From Inia geoffrensis (Eukaryota > Chordata > Mammalia > Artiodactyla > Iniidae): a stretch of DNA of 64,000 nt. The position numbers and the translations under genes were made by a program. The notes under the pieces were generated by a model. It was not told where the DNA came from. It saw only the letters and a list, made by a program, of their open reading frames with translations, and made no database searches. The number at the start of each line of letters is the position of its first letter. The first letter of the stretch is position 1. Positions 1 through 13,200 of the stretch are shown in pieces. The stretch is taken from the NCBI GenBank assembly GCA_036417435.1, contig CM070903.1, positions 2,105,001 through 2,169,000 on the forward strand. The letters run 5' to 3'.

Positions 1-763
1 TCAAGGGAAAGCTGAGCCATAATCTCTGAAGTGACCGTTTTTCTCACCCTCTTTATCCTGCTGCTCTGTGCTAACACGTCTACACGTGGGCTGTTCAAAA
101 GATCCCTGAGCATCTCTCAATCGAGGACTTTCTGAGTAACTGATGCTTAAGTTTGACTTTACGCTTAATAATGCATTCTCAATTTAATAAGCTTTCTCTG
201 TGGCTTTCTCTTCTGCAAAAGGTATTTAATGGAGGCAGGGAGCATGAAATTTAAGACCTGCTCTAAGACTAGACTGAAAACACACGTGGCAAATAGCTGT
301 ACTTTCCACTGGCCTCTTGGGCCAGTGGAACTAACGGAAGCCGCCGCACTGGAGGAAGACCTGTATCGGAGCGGGGCAGAAACAACTGTTTTGACATCCA
401 TCCATGCAGCCACAAAAGGAGAAGAGAGTTTAACATGAAAGCGCCATCTTCTCTGAAACTTCCTCATTTTAGCAAATGAGGGTGTTTTCTAATACAAAGG
501 GAAAAAGTCTAACTAAGTTCAGTGAGAACACAAATAATTACCCATGTCAAGAACTTCATTCAAAATTTATCAACTGCCTTACAATTATATAAGTACAAAA
601 GGTTTTTTCACAACATCAGTCTGTTTTTCTTTAAGGATAAAACTCAAAGCCAGGTTAACAGGACAGAGGCATCTACTGGATTCCCAGCGTCTTCAGAGGG
701 TTCCTGCGCATGCCACCTGCTCCCGGCGCCCCCCCTGAAGAAAACTCCCCGCCCAACACACAC
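1..763 (-). other. Part of TRAPPC10 intron 14
   Basis: No exon matching the next part of TRAPPC10 was seen. The stretch contains a perfect short hairpin at 304-330 and otherwise unassigned AT-rich sequence. Confidence 0.7.
304..330. repeat. Perfect 11-bp inverted repeat (hairpin)
   Basis: The arms TTCCACTGGCC (304-314) and GGCCAGTGGAA (320-330) are exact reverse complements around a 5-nt loop. There is no TA or target duplication pattern to suggest a small transposon. Confidence 0.7.
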
Positions 764-1278
764 CTGCGTCCTGAACGTGATTGCATTGGGCCCCGGCTCC
801 AGGGTCACGGCGGTGCACTTCAGCACGTGGGCCCCAGCCTCCAGGGCGGCACCCGAGGGCACTTCCAGGGACGCGCCACTCTCCTGCTTCCTTAGGAGCA
901 CGTGCACATTTTTGCAGATAATCCCTGTTGTATGCAAGGAATTGTCGGAAGGACTTCTCTCAAACATCTCGCAGAGCTCCAGCGCGGGCAGGCTGTTCTG
1001 GGATGTGGGGAAAGGCGAGGTCTCTGCCGGGAAGCTGACAATCCCGTTGGCCGTCTTGTGCTTGGTGAGCCACTCGGCAGTCTTCCGGTAGTTGTTTTTC
1101 TCGATGCTGAAGTGGACGTTGATGGCAATCTGCTCCGCGTGGACAGGCACGGGCATCTGACTGCACACGGTTATCTCCACGGACAAGACGCCACCCACGT
1201 GGACCACAGCATTGGAAGGGGTAAAATGGAGATCTCTCAGTTGTGCAAAAGAATGCATAGGGAGTACTATTTTGTGAC
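764..1278 (-). CDS. TRAPPC10: TRAPPC10 exon 14 (largest coding exon in window)
   Basis: This 515-nt exon (2 nt + 171 codons, about residues 575-746) starts HKIVLPMHSFAQLRDLHF and ends EPGPNAITFRTQ. It carries the beginning of the beta-sandwich half (VEITVCSQMPVPVHAEQIAI), the conserved FSIEKNNYRKTAEW stretch and the FERSPSDNSL segment. The acceptor is TTTACAG and the donor GTGTGT. It ends on a codon boundary. The open frame continues on both sides, but those extensions are intronic. Confidence 0.98.
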
Positions 1279-4200
1279 CTGTAAATACACAGTACCATGT
1301 TTTACTTCCTAAGTCACACTTCCAGATGCTACAGAGACTGCAGGACTGGGCCACCATCGGGCCCGCGGGAAGCAATAACGTGCAAAAGAGATGGTTCAGA
1401 CCCTCCCAACCTTGTGCCATCTTCACACGCCAGAGAGTTATTTTGTCAAAAAGAGAACAGAAACACATGCCTAGATGACTCCTGGAAATCAGAAGACCTG
1501 AAGAAATTAAGGTTTCTAACTCCTGTTTTGGCAAACCCAAGAGAAATACAGGTCAACTAACTCCTCAATTTCAAAACAAGATTTGTAAAGTCCAATTCCT
1601 AGAGCTGTTTCAGGGGATTCCACCACCTCCCCACGCACAAAAAGATTCTCCAGTAAAGATGCCCAAACCCCCCTGTACATCTGGAAATGAACCCAGGTGT
1701 GTGCCACCCTGTGAGGCCAGCCAGTGAAGTGAGGAGCCAGGAGGGCAGCAGGTCCCCAGCCCCAGAGGCACCATCAGGGAAGAACCCACTGCATCCTCCA
1801 ACTTCCTTTCCACAAGCACTGGTGTGTCTAGAACATCCACAAGGCCACTGGACTGAACGGTAAGGGAGGCAGTGCCGAGACTGATGCTATAAGATCACAA
1901 GAAAACAGGGACAATCACGGAGTATTTTCTTCACAGAGACGCCACGGAAAGCTGGCAGGAAAAGCGTAACTGCAGTCTCACGCGTGTGCCACACACAGCA
2001 GATTCGGCACACAGCTCTACAATGACCAGTCTGGGCACATTAAAGGCTCTAAAACAAAAATCAATGCCACGCTGCCCCTGAGAAACCCATGCAGATGGCT
2101 TGATGTGCGTGACGCGCACCCCAGCAGGCAACAACCACAGCAACCCGAAGCCAAAACCTCTGGAAACACTGGCTTTCAAGCAGTTAGCAACCGCTATGGA
2201 CTGAATGCGGTCCCGCCAAAATTCTTAAGTGGAAGCCCTACCCCTCAGCGGGCCCTCTGCGAGGGAGTTAGGGTTTGATGAGGTCATGAGGGATGCATGC
2301 CCTTGTAGGAGGACGCACCAGACAGCCCTCTCCGCCTCTCCCCCCACCTCCCTTCCCCCCACTTCCTCCCTCTCTCTGAGTCTCTCCATTTCTCCCCCAT
2401 CTCTCCCCGCACCTCCCGTCCTGCTCCCTCCCTCTCTCTGAGTCTCTCTCTCCACCTCCCTTCCACCCCACCCCCTCCCCTTGCCTTGAAGGGACAAGCC
2501 AGGAAGAGGGGCCTCATCAGAAACCCACCCTGCTGGCATCCTGACCTCAGATGTCAGCCTCCAGAACTGTGAGAAAATAAACACCCGCTGTGGAAGCGTC
2601 CAGTCTGCGGCATTTTGTTATGGCAGCTGGAGCTGACTCAGACAGTGACTATTTTAAATAAATACTCTTCTTGATAAACTGAACATGAGAAGCTAAACAT
2701 TACAATAAAGTTAATCTTACTACGCGGCAATTCTTAAAGTATATTTGCCAAAACATTTAGCCTGAACCTAAGGCTTTGAGATCTACCTTGCTGTTGGACA
2801 TTCCCATAAGGAAATACTCAAGAAACTTCAGACGGTGAGACAGTCTATGAGACAAGTGGCTCGATGTCTTTAAAAAGTCAGTGCCTTACAACCCTGTCGT
2901 CAAACAACCGCTCAAGGGATGAACACAGTGTGGTCCATCCATACCACGGAATATCCTTCAGTCACAAAAAGGAATGAAATGCTGACACATGCTACAACAT
3001 AGTTGAGTCCTGAAAACATTGTGCTGAGTGAAATAAGCTGGTCACGACAAAACATATGTTGCATGATTCCATTTACGTGAAATATCCAGAACACGTATCT
3101 TCAGAGATAGAAAGTGGATTAGTGGTTCCCGGGGACTTGGGATAGAAAGTGGGTTAGTGGTTCCCGGGGACTTGGGATAGAAAGTGGATTAGTGGTTCCC
3201 GGGGACTTGGGATAGAAAGTGGATTAGTGGTTCCCGGGGACTTGGGGGGATGCGGGGTGGTAGGAGGAGGTTGGGAGGAAATAAGTGTGGGGTTTCTTTC
3301 GGGTGATAAAAATGCTCTAACACTGACTGTGGGGTGGGTACACATGTCTGTGACGACACCAAAAGCCACAGAGTCGTATACTGCATGCTGTGAACCCTAT
3401 CTCAGTAAAGCTGTTGTATTTTAAAAGGTCAGTGTCTGGAAAAGAGGAAGAAAATGAGACAGAAAGCCTGTTCTAGGTTAAAGGAGAAACTGAGACACAA
3501 CAATCAAATGCAGTGCGTGACCCCTGACTGGGCTAGTAGAGCCCAATTATCTTGAATATAAAATAATTTGTAAAAACACTTTTCAAGACAATGGGGGAAA
3601 TCTGAAGAGGGGCTAACTTGGTAGCCCGACTTAGAACCTTGTCCGTCTGTGGGCAGGGTGGTTAGGGGATCACCTTTGTTTTCAGAAGATGCTACACTGT
3701 TCCAGGGTCTGGAGCTGCCCTGAAGTTCAGCAGAAAGAAAAAGGAAAGATATAGGCACACGTTTGCTACACGGCAAAACGTTAACAACTGCTGAATCTAG
3801 GTGGTCAGTATAGAGTACACACGCTGTATTATCGTGTTTGCTTTTCTATGACATCTGAAATTTTTCATAGTGATGTGTGAAAACAAGCCTTACCTGGGCT
3901 GTCTGCCTGCCGGCTGGCGAAGCTCAAAATCTCTCTGCAGAAGTACTCCCGCTCGTTCCCAGTCAGGTGCCGGTCGCTGGCCAGGAGGCTGCTGGTCTGA
4001 AGGTAGCTGGGTGCAGCAGGGTCAAGGGGCCTGAGAGGACCACGCGCTGGGGCACTGCGCACACAGCCCCTCCAGTCCCCAGAGGGTGCATCCCAACGGG
4101 TGTTCCCCTTTCTCTAGGGTGATAGGAACTCAGGCAGAGGTCAGATACGCTGACTAGGCACCAGCTTCTAACCAACACAGTACGCATGTCGAGGCAGGCT

Positions 4201-7200
4201 TTTCTCTCCTAGTTATCAGGTGCTCCTTAAACCCTCAATGGTGGGCACGGCTGCCGTACAGAGAGAAAGCAATCCTCCTACTTCATGAACGTATTCAACT
4301 GAAAGGATACTTTTCAATCTGTCCAAGGTGTTTCTGACACTCAGCTAGCTGCTTCCTTGTGTGTGTGATAGGCAGTGCCCAGCCCTCAGCCAGGTAATTC
4401 TTCAAGGCTCCCTGAAGATAGATTTCTGCCTTCTGGGGAGACTTCTTCCTCCTTGCAAATCAACCAACAGAAGCTTTCATTATGGGTCGTGATGATCAAC
4501 AAACTCGGACATAACCTTTCACGGCCTGCTCTCCACCCCTGACAACCCCACACCATGAAGCTGGTGACATCTGCAGACAGTCCTTCTCTGACCACCCCGC
4601 CACGAGAAAGAACGAGAAATCAGGAGCACCTATAACTGGACCTGAGATGCGCTCAGGCTGAGAATCCCACACACGCTGTTTGCCCAGCATCCTACACTAG
4701 CAAAGAGCCCTCAGAGTTGAATCTCCGGATAAGAACGTGAGGGCGTCCTCCACGATTTCAAGCTGACCTAAGAACACCAAGCGTGAAGAAAGCGGAAGGC
4801 TTTGTCCACAGGCACACAACTAGTTATGGAGGAAGCTTCGAAACCTGGGCTCGGGGCCACACTAACTGCTGAAGACAGGCCAACACAGAGTGGCCTACAC
4901 AGGCCAGCCGACAGGGGAGCTTGACTCAAGTTGGAAACTCAGGCAAAAGCGCTGAGCAGGTTTCAAAGATTTACAGAGAACTATGAGGAATTTAAATATC
5001 AACACCTATCACCCAAATTTAAACCCTCAAGATGTTCAGAATATAACAAAGTTTAAAACCCAATTAATGAGAGCTTGCCAAAGCTTCAGTGACAACATGG
5101 ATGCCCTGGCCTTTCGCAGAGGGCTGGGGCTACTGACTGCACGGGACGAAGGCCAACACCAAACAAGCACTTGCTCTCTAAGCATGCTGGGACAACATCC
5201 CGGGCTTACTTCTGAAGCAATGAGAGTTCCCAAATTCTCAAATAAATTTTAAACCTATCAATTACATGTGTCGGTTTCTCTAGACTTTTACGGTCCTCTC
5301 CCCCATTTTTAATTTAATTTTATTTATTTAATTAAAAAAATAAATTTATTTATTTTTGGCTGCGTTGGGTCTTCGTTGCTGGGCGCGGGCCTTCTCTAAT
5401 TGTGGCGAGCGGGAGCTGTTCTTCGTTGCGGTGCACGGGCTTCTCATTGTGGTGGCTTCTCTTGTGTGGAGCATGGGCTCTAGGTGCGCGGGCTTCAGTA
5501 GTTGTGGCTCGTGGGCTCAGTAGTTGTGGCTCATGGGCTCTAGAGCGCAGGCACAGTAGTTGTGGCGCTCGGGCTTAGTTGCTCCGCGGCATGTGGGATC
5601 TTCCCAGACCAGGGCTCGAACCCGTGTCCCCTGCATTGGCAGACGGATTCTTAACCACTGCGCCACCAGGGAAGCCCTCCCCCAGTTTTTGAAGAGGTCA
5701 GAACCTTCTATATACTTCTTCAGTTACTATCTCCAGCCAAAGACTCTTACACTGCAGAGCTGGAAGGGAGGGCATTTGTCATCCAGTCGCCGTAGACCCA
5801 GGCCGAGGGTCACCCGGCTAGTCCATGGTCAAGCCAGAACCAGGACCCAAGTCTCCAGTTAGCAGGCCAGCATCACCCCACTGCGGCTCCAAGCCTCAGC
5901 TCACAGCACCTGAGGACATGGCTACTGATTTAGTCATCAGATGCGCTAGCTGGAGACTCATGGAGAGCCGACCTCCAGCCCCAGCATTACTCAGCTGTGC
6001 AACTGACTCCCTGCTCCAATCACACCTGAAACACTAGGAAGTTCACTTAGATGATCTACAAATCCCTTCAGAGCCCTGCAATCCGTTAAAGTAAATTATT
6101 CTTTCTTGTTTCATCTAATGAAATGACTAACTATAGATTTCAAGATACCATTTCAAACACACATTTCTTTTGAGAAAATGTAAACGTCTTTCCCCTCATA
6201 GTCTGTATCTCTTCCCAGTGCTCTGAACTAGCAGTTACACTGCCAGCAGGGGTTCTTTATCAAACACGTGAGAAATACGCCACGCTTTTAGTCTTTTCTC
6301 TGGAATCCACTCCAAAGCTGGAGCCAGGCTAGAAATGCTCAGTGTTTGCACACCCCAGCTCACAAGCACTCACGGCTCAGCCCTCTCTCACGGACCTGAC
6401 ACATCACGTGCTTCACGTCACTGACCTCGAGGCTTTCAATCCTCTGAGGAGGCACTTAACAGCAACTAGAGAAAATGCTACAGAACACATACTATGTATC
6501 ACATATAACAGTATATATATTATCTACATGTATATAATATTTACATGTAAGTTCATTAAATTAATTAAATGAAAGAAACACAAAGGTCAGTAACAATTAT
6601 TAAGGGTAATAAGCTGAACTCACTCTGGTTTTCAAAGAAATTTTCTTAAGAAATCATGATTGGTTAACCCTTCATATTTTTTGTTCTACAAAGTTACGTA
6701 CACTTCATATTAGCTCCTACATAACAAACCTCTTACTACACGTGAGATGTCTGAAATTCAAAGAGAAGTTCAAAATCAATTACATGTAAAACTCCGCCAG
6801 ATCCTTTCCAACGAACTTAGCGGATCGAATTCTCCCAATACTCGTATACATTTCAATGGTGGCATGGGACAAGTCCTGCGGAAAAGCAAAGAACCAAATA
6901 ATTCTGTACTTTAAATTTAATGCTAGAAAAATCCTACATTTATTTACCCAAAGCTGAAGCAAAAGCCTTCCTTATTAATATAACATAATTTTCTACTTTG
7001 TATCTCTTTTTGTGTTGAGTTTTTATGTAATAGTGATTTATACAAAGTCATTAACTTGTACATAAACTATAAATCATAATGATAAAAGAAACGTGAACTT
7101 AGCGGGCACAGAATAATTTTTTTCAAAATATTTTCCATCTGTGGGTAACATTTTTAATATTTTTCTCACATTCTGGACGACACAGACAGTATTATAGACT

Positions 7201-10200
7201 ACCGTCAAATGCTGTTGAATTAACTGTGACTCGGGAAGGCAGACGGTCCACCGAGCTTCTGCTGCACTGCTTTCTAAGACTGTCCAAATTTAAGTCCTTT
7301 AAAATCAAGTACAATAGCTCTGTTCAGGTTCAAATTGTTCCTCTGTACACAGAAAACCATTCACTATCCTTTCTTACAATTTCTGTTCCACTGAATGAGC
7401 GATACCATTGTGAACAAAATTATAAATGTCCAAAGATGCTTTTATGCCTAATTATGGCGCCACGGATACTAATAAACCAGCTATTCCAGGTTTCATGCAC
7501 AACTCCCTGGGGTACCAAAGAAGCTTCAAAGGCCAACAAGAAGGAGGTTCCAAATACCAGCTCATTCCCAACTCAAACGGTCACCAAGTAGCAAGGTCTA
7601 GTGGAGAGGGCTTTCTGCCGTGGCTATTAGCCGGGGGTCCGTAATACTCACTAAGTAGAGGTTTTCAAAGGCTTCTCCTGATGATAGCGCTTCTCTGAGT
7701 TTCTTATATGGACTCTGAGCAGTGTTGGCTTAAACAGAAAGAAATGAGTCCTTATTCATCTTCATCATGTCCAGTCATATGAGTTTACATTGCGCCTCAA
7801 ATGCCACAGGTAAAGGACTTCGTCTGACGTTTATGGAAATCACAAACAACCCATTCCAACTGAAACTACGTTATTACTTACTTTCTTGTCTAATTAATAT
7901 ACTCATGAAATAGTCTAAACCCTTCAAGTAATACTTTTATCTTTAATTGAGACTAGAATGTTACAAATCCTACAAAGAATTAAATTACTTCCAAAATGAT
8001 TTGATGTGGTCCCAGGTGGAAACAGTGTAATACACACATAACGCATTTTCCCTGACAAACTGATTCAATCCAGCAAGAGGCCTCTCAGGCCATTAGGTAT
8101 ATGCTCTACTTCAGCAACAGTTTTGCTAAATCATACTCATCACGGTGTTCCTACCTAAAGGAATTAGTAACGTTCCTTTCAAAGTGCTTCATTACCTAGG
8201 GGGTAATTTACTCAATAAAAGGATTTGTCTGGCCATATCATCAGAAAAATAATCATCTGTAATTCAGAGGAAGATTGGTGCATTTAAACTTCACATGGTC
8301 TGTAAAAAGGCATGATCAGCTCATTTAAGCCTACAAGAAACTCAGACACATTTTCAAGAATCATTACAATTTCTTTCTTTCTTTTTTTCTTCTTTGGCCA
8401 CAGCGCACGGGCATGCGGGATCTCAGTTCCCTGACCACGGATGGAACCCGTGCCCCCTGCAGTGGAAGCACGAAGTCCTAACCACCAGACCACCAGGCAA
8501 GTCCCACAATTTCTTAAACTATTTCTGACATTTCTTTATGCTATTAAAAGCTAAAATATCCTATGTATTAATCTGGTCAGCTAATAATGAGTGTAATTTC
8601 CCAAATGGTGAGTAATTATATCGCGGAACCCAAATTATATGTGCCAGTTACAGCCGACATTCTCATTGCTTTCCACCACGTGTACGGGGACATCTCAAAA
8701 AGTACCTGTTTCAGGCCGTTCAGCTCCCAAGCCCGCCAAAAGATCAACCGTCCTGTTGAGGTCTTCTGAGTTAGGTCCCTGTTCTGACACAAGGCCACAC
8801 AGATAGCCCAAGGACTTTAGCTGTTGAGATAAACACCAAATTTCAATTAATTTGCCGTAAGAGTCAGCAGAGAATTTACAAATTTAAATATAAAGTTAAA
8901 ACCATCTAAATACTAGAAGAAATTTAGCTTTCCTATCCAAGTGATTCTCATCTGGATATGAAAATATATCTTACTGGGATCATTTCAAACTCAAACCTTC
9001 TACGTAATAATCCGCAGAGCAGCTCTGACTCTGGTCACCCCCAGCCTGTGCTGTTCGCCCATGCTCTCCCAAGCTTGCCCCACCTCAGCTCCTCCCCCGG
9101 CAGGCCTTCCTGCTGCGCGCTCGGGACTACTGTCATTTTCTGCACTTCTGCACACGGCTGCACGCTCACCCTGCTTTGTCCCCCCACCCATTTCTGGAGC
9201 AGAAGCCTGCCTTTAGCACGAGCGCAGCGAGTGCCTGATGTCTGCCAGATACAGTGATACTGGCAGGGAACGACTGCACCCACGCTGCTCCTGGACGCAC
9301 CCTGAAGTAGCCAGAGCTGCCTGTGCAGGGACCAGGTGAGCAGCACTTCTCCAAACAGCTAAGTCCGTCCCCCAGCCCCACAGGCAGAGCCCCGGCCGAG
9401 GCTCACATCGGCACTGGGGCAGTTACCTTCTCTGTGGCGTAGCTCCACAGACCCACAGTGTGGGCGATGTTTGAGTCTATCTGTGCCCGGTCGCAACACC
9501 CTTCTATCCTCTGCAGCACCTCCAAGCAGCTCAGGAACACCCAGCAATCCAGGGCACCGGGTGGCACGGAGACCTGGGGGCACAGGCGCGGGCGCGTGAG
9601 GAGAGCGCTGGGGGAAGCACTTGCGCCCACTCACCCTCATTTGCCCCTCCAAGCAGCTACCCAGTCTCTGCAAAACTATAGGAAAGAGAAACGGGACCTA
9701 TACAGCAGTCCACCTACAGGAGGCAAGGAGCGATCTGTGCCCAAATACACTATTTGGTGTCATATTTCTGATGATACTGAGTGACCTGGCAGCGATGTAA
9801 CCTGCAATCATGTACTTTAAAAGCTTATTAACAAAAGAAGCCTACAAAAAGGCTGACTGTCATCACTTAGTCTACGTTTGAACACTGGTCACCTCTCAGT
9901 TTAAAGAGCATATAAGGTGAAAGTGGGAAGCTAAAGACCTCAGATGACCACTTGATCACGTTTCAGAAGATCATGTTCAATGCTAGAGATCTAAATATTA
10001 AGTAAATGTAGATGATATTTAGGAATTGCTATTAATTTTTTAAGTGTAATTATGTTTGTAAAAAAGAGCACCTGTTGCTTAGAGACACAATAAAATGTTA
10101 TCAGAAATTCAAAAGCATCTACTGTATGTGATTGATTCTAAAATGCACTTCTTTTCTACGTTTCAGTGTTTTTGACATGCCTCACAGTCAAGGGCATCTT

Positions 10201-13200
10201 AACACTCACACTCGGCAGAGTAGACTGTCTTCTTGGTGGCACTAATATTATGAGGTATATTACAACTGGTGTCCTAGCTTTGGTGAGACATGCTAATTAG
10301 TCCTATTCAAAGTGGGAAAGTAAGAGGTGCTGCTACATCAGGTGACAAGGGAAGAGCCGCATAAGCTGATGAGACTGACTTATGTAAGAAGGACTCCTTC
10401 GACACACCCTGAGCACAAACAAAAGGACGTGGCACCAACTGGAGAGAAGAGAGAATGCTATTAAATGTTCCTATAAACACTAAATTGCCCAGTCTTTGAA
10501 AAATGAGACAAACTGCTTAGATCCTTTGAAAAAAATCAGTATAGAAAAAAAATTACATGACCAGAAGCAACTTTCATCAAGTGGTACAACTGACTCTCTT
10601 GCCCAGAGTGGAGCACCCTCAAAGGGACGCACAGACAGCTGGTTGGTAGGATGCAGCTCGGGGACCCTGGACAGAGCACGTGTCTCCCCGCAATCAAACT
10701 GGGCGAGCTCCGCAGGGCGCGCAGCCGAGGTGGGCGCACGCACTCCAACAAACACACGAGGGGTGCCGACAGCCCACAAGGTTCTCACCCAGGAGCCACA
10801 CGTCCATAGACGGCGGCAGCCCATGTACCTGGGAAGGCCGCCCACCCCAGCACCCATGCTGCCTGCACCTGGCAAAGAGCAAGCCCCGCCCCCGTGCGAG
10901 GGCCAAGCCCCGGCCGGAACCGTGCAGCGCGCTGGGCATCTCACAGCTCGCACACCCTAACAGGAAGGGCGCGGGCGCCTTTCCATGGGCTCCGGGTCCC
11001 TCTGGACAATTTCCTTCGTGAACAACAGACTTTTTAAAACTGATTCCTTATCACGCACCCTTTAGTTTTCTCCGAGCCTCTCTCTTCTGCTATCAGTGTT
11101 ACTGGTCACGGCAAGAGCCGCTTTACCATTTTCTAAGCATACAATTAAAGGCATTCTTTTCATTCTCTTTTGCTAAAACTACCTTTTAAAATATAACCCA
11201 AATACCGAAAAACCCAGCGTCCTAATGTGAACACTGACGGGGCCGCCCCGTTAGAGGGCCGCGGCCGCCACACGCTTCCCGACACAACATCTGTGTTTCC
11301 TCTTGCACCCGTACACAAAATCAACAGGTAGGTGGGTATTCTTCGGTGTCTGACCGCTCCAGCTAAACTTTACGTTCATGAGACTCCGGGTTCATTTGTT
11401 CCCACTGCCAGACGCCAGTCTGCTGTCTGAACAGACGGCAGTCATCGTTTCCCTCGTACGTGATGGACATTTGGGTTATTTCCGGTTCTAGCATTCACGA
11501 ACGACGCCACCACGAGCATCCCGGCACTGTCTCCTGGACACCTGTGAACACCCTCCGTGCAGACCTGCGGGGAGACTGCCGGCTCACAGGGCATGCGCAG
11601 GTTTGGCTCCAGCAGACACCGCCGAACCGTTTTCCAAAGTCGTGGCGCCAACTCCCAGTCTCCTCGTCAAGGAGGGAGTTCCAGCTCCTCCCCCGTCACT
11701 AACACTTGTCAGGTCTTTCCACTTCAGCCACTGGGGGGGCTTCACTGTGGTGGCAGTTTGCATTTCACTATAATTAATGAGATGGGGCACCTTTTCATAT
11801 GCCTACTGGCCATCTGGATAGCTTCATTTGCCTATATTCTATTCGTCAGTCTTTTAAGCTGATCTGCAGGAGCTCTTACCATATCCTGGGCAAGAGCCCT
11901 TCCTGACCTGGCACAGCTTGCGGCCCCGTCACCCGCTCTGTGGTGCTGACTGATGAAGAGAAGCTCTGATTTCCATGCACTTCCTTTCTGGCCAGTGCCT
12001 TTCTGTCCTGTTTCAGAAACACCTGGTAACCTGAAGGATGTAAAGATGCTCTCTCATATTATCTTGCAGAAGCTTTGTTGTTTTATCTTTCACAGAATAA
12101 TAATCACTCGTGGCTGGCGTGGGATTCGGCCGACTCGGGATTGTGTATTCACTGAGTGAGTTTCACCTCATGTACCCAGGCTCTACCCCAGCGCCTGGGC
12201 TCAGGCCTCGGCTTCCCCTCGGACTCTTCTCCACGCCTCCTCCTAGCCCTTCGCTTCTCTCCACCTCCACCTCCAGGTCCTAACACCTTGCACGCACCCC
12301 GGCTTCAGGCTTCAAACCCAGCAACGGCTTCCCAATAGCTACAGAATAAAATCCAACCCTCCAGATGACGTACACTTTCAAAACCTGGCTTCCAGTACCT
12401 CTGGAGCCTCACCTCCAAGCCCTGCCTCACCCCTTACGTTCTAGCAAGACTAAGCTCCTTTAGAGTTCTTTAAGTAACAGTGAATTTTCTCTGCCTGAAA
12501 CGCACTCTACTCTCTCTGCACCGGCCACCCAAGCCATGTCCACCTGGTGGATCCTGACTCAGCCTGTGAAAACCAAAGCTCCTCTACAGGGTAGGGGTTG
12601 GTCTGTCTCGCTCTCTGCTAAAAGCACAGTGCCTACAATAAATGCTTGCTTGGCACAAAACAGGTGCTCAACAAAAACTGCTGAATGAATGAATCTTTTA
12701 AAACCTAGCTCACGAGACCACCTCTGCAGACCTTCCCTGGCACACGTTAGGCGCTGCCGACACACTCACACAAGCTGCCCCTCCCTGCTTGACCACCTGT
12801 TTGCCACCTCCGAACATTCCGCTCTCACTGCCTGGCAGCCCCGGGCTCTGATGGCCTGCTCACCTTCTGGCCCCACGCGCCCCGCTGTGGGTTTCTTGAG
12901 GGTGGGTGGGACCCATTTCTTCCGCATTTGCGGGCCCTCCCCCCACCACTGTGTTCACCACAGTGCCCAGCAGGTAAGCAACTGTTTCTTGAATGGTACT
13001 GGGCAGTTCCTCCTCGAACGCTTTCCCCGTTCCTGCGAACCACTGGCTCTCACCGGTGCTGACACCCTGCGCAGCTACCTCCTCCTGTCGGCTCCCGCTG
13101 CTCTCCCGGCTCAGGTCCTCAGGGCTCCAGGTCCCACGAGGACCCCACCTATCCACGTGGGGAGGAGCCCGGCAGAGTGTCTGGTACACAGCAAGTACTC

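Larger units (their letters stand above)
1279..3893 (-). other. TRAPPC10 intron 13
   Basis: This intron holds an MLT1 LTR (2202-2642) and an old L1 3' tail (about 2905-3425) with an internal minisatellite. The remainder (1279-2200 and 3426-3893) has no element I can name. Confidence 0.75.

Noticed and set aside
3107..3246. CRISPR array
   Set aside because: The repeats are directly adjacent with no spacers, and the DNA is mammalian.
7226..7591. Plus-strand open frame of 121 codons in intron 10
   Set aside because: No start context, domain or homology supports it, and it is antisense to the gene in AT-rich intron.
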